Source: Clostridia bacterium (GTDB taxonomy: Bacteria; Bacillota; Clostridia; UBA1381; UBA9506). Taken from it: DNA of 52,984 nt. The stretch lies in contig JAFYXI010000035.1 of assembly GCA_017546245.1 (NCBI GenBank), forward strand, positions 1 to 52,984, given 5' to 3'. The notes beneath the pieces are model-generated. The model had not been told where the DNA came from. It saw only the letters and a program-made list of their open reading frames with translations, and searched no databases. Made by a program: the position numbers and the translations under genes. Positions 37,675 through 46,423 of the stretch are shown piece after piece (position 1 is the first letter of the stretch; each line of letters begins with the position of its first letter).

Positions 37675-39669
37675 TTAATTTGTAGTTTCTATATAATAAT
37701 CATCAATTGCAACAAGCAATCTTTGTTTTGCATCGTCAACAGAAACGTCATCGAGCTGTGCGCCTGCTATTGTAAGATGTCCGCCGCCGCCTAATTTTTC
37801 TAATATAACCTGAACATTTATTCCGCCTAACGAGCGTCCACTTATGTTCACGCCGTCTGCTGTTGTGTATAATACAAACGAGGCGGTTATTCCTTTTATA
37901 TTAAGTAATTCATCTGCTGCCTGTGCAACTAAAACATGAATATCTCTGTCTTCTTCAAAACAGGTGCTTATTGCAATGTTTTCACGAACTATTTCAGCAT
38001 TTTTTATAATGGACGAACGTTTAATATACGAGGTTAAATCCTGCTGGAACAGTGTTTTAATTGCAACGGTATCGACACCTTGTTTTCTTAAAAATGATGC
38101 AGCCTCAAATGTACGCACACCGGTTTTAAATGTAAAGTGCTTTGTATCAACTAAAATGCCGGAGTAAAGACACTCGGCTTCTAACTTGGTTACAGACATT
38201 TTATTTGATGTGTATTGCAGAATTTCGGTAATCATTTCGCAAGCGGAAGAAGCATATGGCTCGTGATATATAAGTGCGGTATGCTCAATAAATTCTGCGC
38301 CGCGTCTGTGGTGGTCAATAACAACTATTTGGTCTGTACGTGACAGCAAGGCTTCGTTTTCTACCAAAGAGGGCTTATGAGTATCGACAACAACCAATAA
38401 AGTTTCGCTTTTTACGTGTGCGCCTGCCTGCTGATTATTTATAAACAATCCGGAATATTCGTCAACGTTTTCAAAACGGGTAAGCATAGTGCGAACAGTT
38501 TGGTCGTATGATTCAAGCAGTATGTTTACAGGCTTGTTATGCATTTTACATATGCGATATATACCAAAGCTTGCACCTAATGCATCAATATCGGTATTTT
38601 TATGGCTCATAACAACTACATTTTCTGCATTTTGTATAAGTCCGCACAGAGCAAAGCTAACAACACGGGCTTTAACCCGGGTGCTTTTTTCGTGTTCTTT
38701 TGTTGAGCCTCCATAAAAACGAAATTGCTCGTTATCTTTAATAACAACCTGATCACCGCCGCGTCCCAGCGCCATATTAATAGCAGCCTTGGCAAATTCG
38801 CTGTTTTCCTGAATGTCAGAGCCGTTTAAGCCAATACCTATACTAACAGTTGCAGGAAGTGTGTTTCCCTCGTCGATACTTCTTATTTTGTTTAAAATAT
38901 CAAATTTATTTTTTATAAACTGTTCTAAGTATCTGTATTCAAAGGTTATATAATACTTATCCTTTTCGTATTTAATGAGCACACCGCCGTTTTCTCTTGC
39001 CCAGTCATTAATATATTTATAGAGCAATGCCTGAAGCTGAGGTACAGAGGTATTAGGTGTTGATTCGGTGAGCTCGTCGTAGTTATCGACGAACAAAAGG
39101 CATTCAAATGTCTTTTCGTTAATATATTTATTTTTGATATTTACAAAATCGGTAATCTCGGTAAAGTAGAGAATACATACATCCTGTTGTTTGTCATCGT
39201 GGTGTGAAGATAAACTTCCGGCCACTTTAAAATGACGAGTGCCTATAGAAATATCAGCAAGCAGACCCATATCTTTATCTCGCATGCTTTCAATTGGAAA
39301 TTCGGGTATAAGTTCGACAATTCGTCTGTCAAAAAGCTGTTCATGCGGAAAAATATCCTGAAATTCATTATTGTACCACTTAATTTTACCTTCTGCGTGG
39401 ACAATTATAGTTGGCAGAGAAAATCCTGCAAGAGAATTGCCCTGTGTAGCACCTGCGTTTAAGGTCATTTGCTCAAACATAGCGGTAATTCGTTTTTTTG
39501 CAAAGTGTTTTGATGTTAGTTCTATTATAAAAAGAACTAATGCAAACACTATTTCGGCAGTCCCCAGCCATTTGTTGAAATATAGAGAGACGAAGCCTAA
39601 AATCAGGATTATAAAAACATAATATGCGCCTGTTGAATACAGCTTTTCAGATTTTTTATTAGTATCCAT
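37675..39669 (-). CDS. gdpP: cyclic-di-AMP phosphodiesterase GdpP (YybT type)
   Basis: This membrane enzyme hydrolyses c-di-AMP to pApA, controlling potassium, osmotic and cell-wall balance. The 664-residue protein has two N-terminal membrane helices (about 15-55), a PAS-like domain (about 75-150), a degenerate GGDEF domain (about 170-310, ending in MALGRGGDQVVIK rather than a true GGDEF), then a DHH domain (SHKNTDIDALGASFGIYR, VVIDHHRRG) and a DHHA1 domain with GGGGHLTIAGAQ. All DHH metal ligands look present. GGAG precedes the ATG. Confidence 0.96.
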   Translation of the reverse strand: MDTNKKSEKLYSTGAYYVFIILILGFVSLYFNKWLGTAEIVFALVLFIIELTSKHFAKKRITAMFEQMTLNAGATQGNSLAGFSLPTIIVHAEGKIKWYNNEFQDIFPHEQLFDRRIVELIPEFPIESMRDKDMGLLADISIGTRHFKVAGSLSSHHDDKQQDVCILYFTEITDFVNIKNKYINEKTFECLLFVDNYDELTESTPNTSVPQLQALLYKYINDWARENGGVLIKYEKDKYYITFEYRYLEQFIKNKFDILNKIRSIDEGNTLPATVSIGIGLNGSDIQENSEFAKAAINMALGRGGDQVVIKDNEQFRFYGGSTKEHEKSTRVKARVVSFALCGLIQNAENVVVMSHKNTDIDALGASFGIYRICKMHNKPVNILLESYDQTVRTMLTRFENVDEYSGLFINNQQAGAHVKSETLLVVVDTHKPSLVENEALLSRTDQIVVIDHHRRGAEFIEHTALIYHEPYASSACEMITEILQYTSNKMSVTKLEAECLYSGILVDTKHFTFKTGVRTFEAASFLRKQGVDTVAIKTLFQQDLTSYIKRSSIIKNAEIVRENIAISTCFEEDRDIHVLVAQAADELLNIKGITASFVLYTTADGVNISGRSLGGINVQVILEKLGGGGHLTIAGAQLDDVSVDDAKQRLLVAIDDYYIETTN

Positions 39670-39686
39670 ACTATACTCCTTATAAT

Positions 39687-40676
39687 TTATTTATTGTCTT
39701 CGCCTTTTGATAAGCGACTTCTGTAATCAAAAATACCATCAAAAAGTCCGATTATTAAAATTATAAAAAACGGTAACATAAAAAGCATAGAGCATACAGG
39801 AATAAGAGCAATAAAAATTAATTTGCGTGTTGGTGATTTTACTCCTGATGCACGAAGTTTCCAACTGAAAAAGGTAAGACCGTATAAAAAGAATATACAG
39901 CTTAAAATCAATATAACATTTGTCATAGCATCTTTAAACATTCCTTCGGGAACAAAAGAGTTTAAAAAGAACACTATCAAAAACAATATTGCAAAACTTT
40001 TATCAGCCCGTTGCAAGTAAAAGGCAGGCCAAAAACTCATATCAACACGGCGTCTTGCCAGAAATGATTTAAATATAAGTGCTGTTATATATCCGACCGC
40101 TAAACTTATAATTATAAATAACGATGGTGAAAGAGTAAGCATCATTGAAGAAACAGCGCTGATAACAGTATTAAAAAGCTCATCTATTTCAGGTAAATCA
40201 GAATATACAGAGTCTAACGATAACATAGCCTGGTCTATAGATTGTGATATGATTGCCTCTATGTTCATCGCAGGATTACCGGCCAAATTTAAAATTTTCA
40301 TACCGGTTAACGTGCTTGCTAAATATAAAATAGCTAAAAAAATAACGGTTTTGTTAAATGAAAGTTTTAGGTTTGCTGAAAATCCTAAAGTAAGCCCCAT
40401 TAGTATTATCGGTATAATTAAAAGTAAGGCATATAAAAGAGCGGTTGTAAATACAGCACCGGATAATAATGAAATTACCAAAGGGATTAAAAACGTTATG
40501 CTGGTACTTGCAGCAACAAAACCGTAGTGCATTTTGACTGTCTGTGAACCTAAAATTACACTTATTAAAATTCCTGCAAAAAGTTGAATTAATCCGGTAA
40601 AATAACAAGAAATAAATGCCAATGCAACCAAAGATGCAGTTGTCATTAAATAATATTTTATATTCGAGCCGGTCAA
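39687..40676 (-). CDS. yybS: DUF2232 (YybS family) membrane protein
   Basis: This 329-residue polytopic membrane protein has about eight hydrophobic segments. The pattern (IQLFAGILISVILGSQTVKMHYG at the start) and position upstream of gdpP-rplI-dnaB identify the YybS/DUF2232 family, of unknown function and weakly similar to ECF-type transporter S components. The open frame extends to 40727, but the AGGAGG at 40684-40689 lies inside it as coding for LGGF; a TTG at 40674-40676 is spaced seven bases from this site and is the chosen start. Confidence 0.85.
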   Translation of the reverse strand: MTGSNIKYYLMTTASLVALAFISCYFTGLIQLFAGILISVILGSQTVKMHYGFVAASTSITFLIPLVISLLSGAVFTTALLYALLLIIPIILMGLTLGFSANLKLSFNKTVIFLAILYLASTLTGMKILNLAGNPAMNIEAIISQSIDQAMLSLDSVYSDLPEIDELFNTVISAVSSMMLTLSPSLFIIISLAVGYITALIFKSFLARRRVDMSFWPAFYLQRADKSFAILFLIVFFLNSFVPEGMFKDAMTNVILILSCIFFLYGLTFFSWKLRASGVKSPTRKLIFIALIPVCSMLFMLPFFIILIIGLFDGIFDYRSRLSKGEDNK

Positions 40677-40717
40677 AATAAATCCTCCTAAATTATCTGA
40701 TTGATTATATCTAATAT

Positions 40718-40746
40718 ATATTATCATATTTAAGCGAAAATTTCAA
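40718..40746 (-). promoter_or_regulatory. promoter of the yybS-gdpP-rplI-dnaB-tilS-hpt operon
   Basis: On the minus strand, TTGAAA (40741-40746) and TAATAT (40718-40723) with a TGn extension are 17 bases apart, about 42 bases upstream of the TTG start. Confidence 0.7.
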
Positions 40747-40807
40747 GGATAATATGGTAACATTTATAGTTATTAATACTAAAATTATATTAAATTTTAC
40801 AAAATAC

Positions 40808-40836
40808 TTGTAAATTATTTATTTTTCTGTTAAAAT
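40808..40836 (+). promoter_or_regulatory. promoter of walR-walK
   Basis: TTGTAA (40808-40813), a 17-base spacer and TAAAAT (40831-40836) with a TGn extension, ahead of walR. It diverges from the yybS promoter; about 60 bases separate the two. Confidence 0.72.
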
Positions 40837-40867
40837 AATGTTATCATGTGTGAGAGAAGGTTTTGTT

Positions 40868-41578
40868 ATGGAAAAAGATATGGAATTTGAACGTTTAGTC
40901 CTTGTTGTAGATGACGAGCAGCCTATTGTAGATATTTTAAAGTTTAATTTAGAAAAAGAAGGCTTTGGCGTAATTACGGCCAACGACGGCGAAACGGCAC
41001 TGCAACTGGCGTTATCTAAAAATCCTGATTTAATGCTTTTAGACATAATGCTTCCTAAAATGGACGGATTTGAGGTTTGTAAAAAAATCAGAGAAAAATC
41101 TAATGTGCCCATCGTAATGATAACTGCACGCGGTGAAGAAGTTGATAAAGTTTTAGGTCTTGAATTAGGTGCTGACGATTATATTACGAAACCGTTTTCT
41201 GTTCGTGAACTGTTGGCGCGTGTAAAGGCAAACATGCGCCGTTTTACAGTAGACGCTAAAGAAGAAAAAGAGGAAATTCTTAATATAAGCGATAATTTTT
41301 ACATTAACGTTTCTCGTTACGAGGTATGCAAAGAAGGTAAAGTGTTAGAATTAACTTTAAGAGAATATGAGCTTTTAAAATTTCTTGTTATGCAACCAAA
41401 CCATATATTTTCTCGTGAATCACTTCTGTCCAGTGTGTGGGGATACGAATTTTATGGTGACTTGCGTACAGTAGACGTAACCGTTAGGCGTTTAAGAGAA
41501 AAAATAGAAGATGACCCGGGTAATCCAACTTGTATTTTAACAAAACGTGGAGTAGGCTATTATTTTAAAAAGAATTAA
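40868..41578 (+). CDS. walR: response regulator WalR (YycF)
   Basis: WalR is the OmpR/PhoB-type regulator of cell-wall metabolism. The 236-residue product has a receiver domain with VVDDEQPIVDILKFNLEKEG, phospho-acceptor Asp59 in LLDIMLPKMDGFEV, and ELGADDYITKPFSVRELLARVKA with the lysine. A winged-helix DNA-binding domain follows (LREYELLKFLVMQPNHIFSR, RTVDVTVRRLREKIEDDPG). The ATG at 40868 has AGAAGG ahead; a TTG-like longer start at 40838 overlaps the -10 element. The gene sits with walK, walH and walI, which supports Wal rather than Pho assignment. Confidence 0.9.
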   Translation: MEKDMEFERLVLVVDDEQPIVDILKFNLEKEGFGVITANDGETALQLALSKNPDLMLLDIMLPKMDGFEVCKKIREKSNVPIVMITARGEEVDKVLGLELGADDYITKPFSVRELLARVKANMRRFTVDAKEEKEEILNISDNFYINVSRYEVCKEGKVLELTLREYELLKFLVMQPNHIFSRESLLSSVWGYEFYGDLRTVDVTVRRLREKIEDDPGNPTCILTKRGVGYYFKKN

Positions 41579-41589
41579 GGGTTGTTGTT

Positions 41590-43362
41590 ATGTTTAAAAG
41601 TTTACAATGGAAAATTGTTGCCATGTTTCTTTTATTGGTGCTTGCGCTTCTTACAATTGCAGGAACTTTTTTGATAATGTCTGTAACAGGATTTTATAAC
41701 AATTTGTTTGCCGAAGAAATGGATTCTGTTTTCGACCGCTCGTTTATAGAAGAACTTGAAGCCGGCGGCTCTGAGGATTATTTATCAACTATTATCAGTG
41801 CCCGCACGCCGCGAATGGGTGTTGATTCATACCGTAGTTGTTATATCATATCGGCATCAGACGGCTCGGTTGTAAAGACCTTTGCCGGTGGTAATGTTTT
41901 GCCGGCTGAAATAACTCCCAATATGATAACTGCTATGAGCGGAAGAGTTGGCAGAGAGGTTAGCAGCAGGCTTTCTTATATGGATTACGCAGTTCCGTTT
42001 AGATCAGGAGATAGCGGTTATATAGTTTATGTAATTGATTCAAAGGACGAATTGTCAAAAATTATAGGGCAGATATTCAATATTATTATTCAGGCTCTTA
42101 TGCTTGGTTTGATAATATCATTCGTGCTTGGTTATTTTTTATCTAAAGCAATTACTACACCTATTGTAAACTTAACAAAACGTGCAAAATTACTTTCTGA
42201 AGGTGATTTTGAAAATAAAATAGATGTTAAATCTAATGACGAGATAGGTCTTTTGACGCAGACCTTTAATGATATGTCGACAACTTTACAGGAAAATCTT
42301 ATAGAAATTTCTCGCGAAAAAAACAAAGTTGATGCGATGCTGTTAAACATGACAGACGGAATTATGGCATTCGATGCAGATGGCAGAGTAATTCATATCA
42401 ATCCTACTGCGAAAAAAATGTTTCATATATGTAAAGGTGAAGACCTTGACTTTGATTCGTTCTTTGCAGGTGTTGATGCAGACATAAAAATAGGCGATTT
42501 ACTTTATTTTAATAATGATAGAAAATGCGAACGTGATATTGATTTTGAATCAGTACATTTAAAAGCAAATTTTGTTGGTTTTGATGATGAAAAAGACAAT
42601 ACCAGTGGTATTTTGGTTGTTTTACACGATATAACCAAACAACAAAAACTTGAACAATCCCGAAGAGAGTTTGTTGCCAACGTATCTCATGAATTAAGAA
42701 CTCCGCTAACTACGCTTAAAACATATACTGAAACCTTGTTGGAAATGGTAGAAGACAGTCAAATGCCGCATAGGTTTTTAGAAACCATTTTAAATGAAAC
42801 GGACCGCATGACGCGTCTTGTCAAAGATCTTTTGGTTCTGTCAAGTCTTGACCATTCACAACATGTTAAAAAGACGGTTTTTCCTATAAAAGAATTGATA
42901 CAGGATGTTGTTTCAATAATGAAACTTGTTGCGAAGGAACAAGGGCATAAGCTTAGCTTTTCTTGTACAACGGCTTTACCGGAATTTTTTGGCGACAGAG
43001 ATAAGCTTGAACAGCTTATGTATAATATTATATCAAATTCAATTAAATATACGCCAAATTGCGGTAAAATAGAAGTTTTTGCAGGTAAAATTTATGATGA
43101 TGTCTATATTAAAATTTGTGATAACGGAATAGGTATTCCCGAAAAAGATTTAACGCAGATTTTTGAAAGATTTTATCGTGTCGATAAAGCAAGAAGCCGT
43201 GAACTCGGTGGAACGGGACTGGGCTTAGCTATATCTAAAGGAATTGTAGATGCGCACGAAGGCACTATTAAAATTTCGAGTGAAGTCGGAAAAGGAACGG
43301 AAGTGCTTATAACACTACCTGTGAAAGCAAAACCTGAAGAAGATGTTGAGTTAAACGGCTAA
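41590..43362 (+). CDS. walK: sensor histidine kinase WalK (YycG)
   Basis: WalK senses cell-wall state and phosphorylates WalR. The 590-residue protein has a membrane helix at about 8-30, an extracellular domain (about 31-160), and a second helix at about 163-185. A HAMP domain (about 188-240) and a PAS domain (about 250-355) come next, then the HisKA domain with VANVSHELRTPLTTLK (His367). The ATPase domain shows NIISNSIKYTPN, DNGIGIPEKDL and GGTGLGLAISKGIVDAH. The order fits WalK including the internal PAS. It follows walR by 11 bases. The last base of the gene lies just before four WalR-box-like half-sites. Confidence 0.92.
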   Translation: MFKSLQWKIVAMFLLLVLALLTIAGTFLIMSVTGFYNNLFAEEMDSVFDRSFIEELEAGGSEDYLSTIISARTPRMGVDSYRSCYIISASDGSVVKTFAGGNVLPAEITPNMITAMSGRVGREVSSRLSYMDYAVPFRSGDSGYIVYVIDSKDELSKIIGQIFNIIIQALMLGLIISFVLGYFLSKAITTPIVNLTKRAKLLSEGDFENKIDVKSNDEIGLLTQTFNDMSTTLQENLIEISREKNKVDAMLLNMTDGIMAFDADGRVIHINPTAKKMFHICKGEDLDFDSFFAGVDADIKIGDLLYFNNDRKCERDIDFESVHLKANFVGFDDEKDNTSGILVVLHDITKQQKLEQSRREFVANVSHELRTPLTTLKTYTETLLEMVEDSQMPHRFLETILNETDRMTRLVKDLLVLSSLDHSQHVKKTVFPIKELIQDVVSIMKLVAKEQGHKLSFSCTTALPEFFGDRDKLEQLMYNIISNSIKYTPNCGKIEVFAGKIYDDVYIKICDNGIGIPEKDLTQIFERFYRVDKARSRELGGTGLGLAISKGIVDAHEGTIKISSEVGKGTEVLITLPVKAKPEEDVELNG

Positions 43363-43365
43363 TAT

Positions 43366-43420
43366 TGTAAACTTATTCTAACAATTCTGTAATGGTATTG
43401 TAAAAAACATGTGTTATAAT
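43366..43420 (+). promoter_or_regulatory. WalR-box array and extended -10 promoter of the inserted secreted gene
   Basis: Four hexamers start at 43366 (TGTAAA), 43377 (TCTAAC), 43388 (TGTAAT) and 43399 (TGTAAA), each exactly 11 bases apart. The last two match the WalR consensus TGTWAH-N5-TGTWAH perfectly; the first pair has one mismatch. TATAAT at 43415-43420 with TG extension follows, but no proper -35 exists; the -35 position falls on the box, as expected for activation by an OmpR-type regulator. Confidence 0.72.
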
Positions 43421-43466
43421 TATCAAAAATAAGAATTATACATGTAGTTATATGGGGGTAATTCAA

Positions 43467-43943
43467 TTGAAAAACAAAATTTTAAGAAAGGTAATATGCA
43501 GTTTTGCGCTTGCGCTCATTTTGGCAGCTGTGTTTTCTGTCAGTGCATTTGCAACTCCTGACACTTTACCTGCTGATATAGCATCAACGAATGAAAGTCT
43601 GATAACGGTAAGAGCGCCGGAAACGACAACGATTTCGACAACAAATTCTAAATTGGCGATTTCTGCTGTTGCTGCTCCGGGAACAGTTGTTACAGTATAT
43701 CGCTATGATGTAGCTACTAATTTGTTTTACAAGGTTATGCTAGAAGATGAGCCGTTAGAATCTGTGGTTGGTTCTTCGTGGCTGTTTGCTTCACAGGTTG
43801 ATTTACAGACCGGATTAAATCAATTTATTGTTCGTGGTGCGATTGATGATGAAAACTTTACAATCTCTCGTTTCGATGTTAATTTATTGAACGAAGGATT
43901 TATGGACAGAATTAAAGGTGTTATATCCGTCATATTTAACTAA
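43467..43943 (+). CDS. small secreted protein of unknown function inside the wal operon
   Basis: The 158-residue product has a clear signal peptide (KNKILRKVICSFALALILAA, cut after VSAFA near 27). The mature part is beta-rich with an Ig-like feel: KLAISAVAAPGTVVTVYRYD, LQTGLNQFIVRGAIDDENF. It ends in an amphipathic NEGFMDRIKGVISVIFN. I recognise no family. An ATG at 43452 is in frame but has no ribosome site; GGGGGT at 43455-43460 is well placed for the TTG at 43467. The gene has its own WalR-type promoter and terminator, and splits walK from walH. I infer an envelope protein under WalR control; its role is open. Confidence 0.82.
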   Translation: MKNKILRKVICSFALALILAAVFSVSAFATPDTLPADIASTNESLITVRAPETTTISTTNSKLAISAVAAPGTVVTVYRYDVATNLFYKVMLEDEPLESVVGSSWLFASQVDLQTGLNQFIVRGAIDDENFTISRFDVNLLNEGFMDRIKGVISVIFN

Positions 43944-43958
43944 TAAATAGTTTTTATT

Positions 43959-43987
43959 TAGAGTGTCCGTTGCGACACTCTATTTTA
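43959..43987 (+). terminator. terminator of the inserted secreted gene
   Basis: A 9-bp stem (43959-43967 with 43974-43982) with a CGTTGC loop is followed by ATTTTAA. It would partly isolate walH-walI from upstream transcription. Confidence 0.75.
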
Positions 43988-44035
43988 ACATTAAAGGGAT
44001 ATATTATTTTTATATGAAAGGCGGGGGCTTTTAAT

Positions 44036-45535
44036 ATGAAAAGAAAATTAATATTAAAAGATGCATTCCTCGCGTTTTTAATTTGTTTAAATTTATTTTT
44101 GGTGTTTCAGATATGGTTTAATACTAATATGTTTTCTATTGATTCTATATCTGAGCCAAGTAAAATTGAAGAATTTTTAATTAAACCGGTCAAAAAGCTC
44201 TTTTCAAAAAGTAACAACGGTGCTTTTTCGGAAAATTTAAGAAATTTAATGAGACCTCAGCGAATTATTATTAACAAGTCAAACAGCAGAGCTGTTTTAT
44301 ATGACGAAAACGAAAGCTATCAGGAATTATTGGGATATACATATGAAATAATTCGGAGAATGTTTAACGGAAATATAAAAATAAATAAAACAGAAACAAT
44401 AAGTTTAGATGATTATTGTGCTGTACTAAAAAGAAATTCTGTGTATTTGGATTATGATAACTTTTGTGATTTTAGATTATTTTCTGCCGCCATATGCGGT
44501 GAGGCTAAAAATCAATTAAGTAACGATTTATCTGTAGTTCGCGAGTGTTTGTTAAGTCCTGCTGACAACACACTGAACAATATTGCTGTATATATTAAAG
44601 ACTACAAAACCGGCAATGTTATGAAGTATGTCATAGATGAAAAAAAAGATGTTTTAGAACAAATGCTCACATCCTATTTTCAGACACATAGTAAAGAAAG
44701 TACATTAAATTATTCTTTTGAACTTAATTTTCATAAGCAAGAAAGCGGAGACGGCTCGTTAGTAAGACTTGTATTTGACCCATTAATAATTTTTAATTTG
44801 GTATCATCTGATATACAAGGTGCAGAAACAAATAGCGAATTACTTTACAGATGGCCACAAATTCAAGATGAAAAATCAAATGAAATTTTAGGAGCATTTA
44901 AAATAAATCCTATGACAATGCGTAAGTACACGAATCTTACAAATGCTCGTGTTTTTGTTGAAAACGAAGCAACGCTTACTTTGAGCACTAATGGAATTTT
45001 AGAATATAAGACCATAGAAGGCGGGCAAGGACTTTTAATAGCAAATGATGAACAAAAAAATAATTTTGATATTTATAATGCAGTATCGGCTGCGGTGAAT
45101 TTTATATATCAAGTTAATGAAGAATTGCCTTATGACTTAATATCATCATTGCGCTTTAATTCTGACATTGTAAATGGAACAAATCAAGGAAGTTATACAA
45201 TAAGTTTTGATTTATATACAAATGGCTATCCTATACTTCAAACTGATCCTGCAACCGGCGAAAACACACATTGCATAACTATGAGAATAGAAAATGGATA
45301 TTTAAAATACTATCGTCAATTTATTCGTAAATATAATTCCGTTGACGAAAATTTAAGTGTTTCTCCTGTAATAAATGCTGTTGATGGTTTAATAGATGAT
45401 TTAAATTCTCAAGACGAACATTTAAATGTATTAAATGTTGGTCGCTGTTATGTTGATTCCGGCGTGGATAAAGCTTTAATACCTCAATGGAATATTAGAG
45501 TTGAAGGAATAGAGAAAATCTTAACTGTAAAGTAG
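44036..45535 (+). CDS. walH: WalRK regulator WalH (YycH)
   Basis: YycH is a membrane-anchored extracytoplasmic regulator of WalK. The 499-residue product has one N-terminal membrane helix (about 10-30) and a long extracellular part of mixed alpha/beta repeats. Low sequence conservation is normal for this family; the call rests on topology, length, position after walK and the partner walI directly behind. RPQRIIINKSNSRAVLYDEN and YRWPQIQDEKSNEILGAF are parts of the YycH-like fold. GGCGGGGG precedes the ATG. Confidence 0.8.
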   Translation: MKRKLILKDAFLAFLICLNLFLVFQIWFNTNMFSIDSISEPSKIEEFLIKPVKKLFSKSNNGAFSENLRNLMRPQRIIINKSNSRAVLYDENESYQELLGYTYEIIRRMFNGNIKINKTETISLDDYCAVLKRNSVYLDYDNFCDFRLFSAAICGEAKNQLSNDLSVVRECLLSPADNTLNNIAVYIKDYKTGNVMKYVIDEKKDVLEQMLTSYFQTHSKESTLNYSFELNFHKQESGDGSLVRLVFDPLIIFNLVSSDIQGAETNSELLYRWPQIQDEKSNEILGAFKINPMTMRKYTNLTNARVFVENEATLTLSTNGILEYKTIEGGQGLLIANDEQKNNFDIYNAVSAAVNFIYQVNEELPYDLISSLRFNSDIVNGTNQGSYTISFDLYTNGYPILQTDPATGENTHCITMRIENGYLKYYRQFIRKYNSVDENLSVSPVINAVDGLIDDLNSQDEHLNVLNVGRCYVDSGVDKALIPQWNIRVEGIEKILTVK

Positions 45536-45547
45536 GTGAGCATTACA

Positions 45548-46399
45548 ATGAATTGGGAACGCGCCAAAACAGTGTTGATTATATTTTTTCTTATTATAAA
45601 TATTTGTTTTGCCGGCATATTGGTTTATATGCGATATAGCGATGAAACATTATCTGAAGATACAGTAAAAACAACCGTTTCATTATTGTCGCAACACGGA
45701 ATAATAATTAAAAATGCAAATATAATTCCTAAACAAAAAATGAAAAATCAAAACTATAGCTTAACTACATTGATGTTTTCTGATAATAAACTATTAAAAA
45801 AATGGTTGGGCGATGGCTATAAATTATCTGAAGAAGATTCTTCTGCGTATTGTTTTACTTATCAAAATGCAAATAAAAGATTAGTTTTAAACAAAACAGG
45901 TATAGATTTTATAAACGATAAAAAAACTGTTTTGCATACTAAAAAGTCAGATAAAGATATAGAAGATTTTTTATCTGCAAGGCTAAAAGAATTTAACTTT
46001 AATAAAAAGGAATACTACTTTAGTAAAGTGTGGTTTGAAAATGGTTTATATCATGGTATAATATCTCCTTTAGCCGATAACACAAAAATTTTAGGTATTG
46101 AACTGGAAATTTCGGCAGATAAAGAGGAAATAATTAATATAAAGGGAAATTACTTTACATCTAATAGCAAAGAAGAATTTGATTCTAAAGGTCTGTTAGA
46201 TATAACAGCGATACTGGCAAAAATGGTATATTTGCCTGAAAAACCGATTTCAGAAATGACAGGAATATCATATGCCGGATATGTATCGGACATATATATC
46301 GAAAATAAAGAGGTAACAGCAGTTCCGGTTTATGTAATTGAATTTGCCAACGGAGTGATATATTATTATGATGCCCGTACCGGTGAAATGCTCGATTAA
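45548..46399 (+). CDS. walI: WalRK regulator WalI (YycI)
   Basis: YycI pairs with YycH to control WalK. The 283-residue protein starts MNWERAKTVLIIFFLIINIC, the typical short cytoplasmic lead and single membrane helix of YycI (which usually begins M-D/N-W). The extracellular part has a two-repeat PepSY-like fold with VPVYVIEFANGVIYYYDART at the end. The GTG at 45536 directly after walH is a poorer start; AGGTGAG is spaced seven bases from the ATG at 45548. WalJ and HtrA, often next in other genomes, are replaced here by obg. Confidence 0.85.
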   Translation: MNWERAKTVLIIFFLIINICFAGILVYMRYSDETLSEDTVKTTVSLLSQHGIIIKNANIIPKQKMKNQNYSLTTLMFSDNKLLKKWLGDGYKLSEEDSSAYCFTYQNANKRLVLNKTGIDFINDKKTVLHTKKSDKDIEDFLSARLKEFNFNKKEYYFSKVWFENGLYHGIISPLADNTKILGIELEISADKEEIINIKGNYFTSNSKEEFDSKGLLDITAILAKMVYLPEKPISEMTGISYAGYVSDIYIENKEVTAVPVYVIEFANGVIYYYDARTGEMLD

Positions 46400-46423
46400 T
46401 AATGTTACGAAAGGAGAAAAATA

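Noticed and set aside
38880-38910. Active diguanylate cyclase domain in gdpP
   Set aside because: The domain is the degenerate GGDEF of YybT proteins; the catalytic GGDEF motif is not present, as is normal for this family.
40796-40836. WalR autoregulatory box before walR
   Set aside because: TGTAAA at 40809 and TGTTAA at 40828 are 19 bases apart; no half-site falls at 11.
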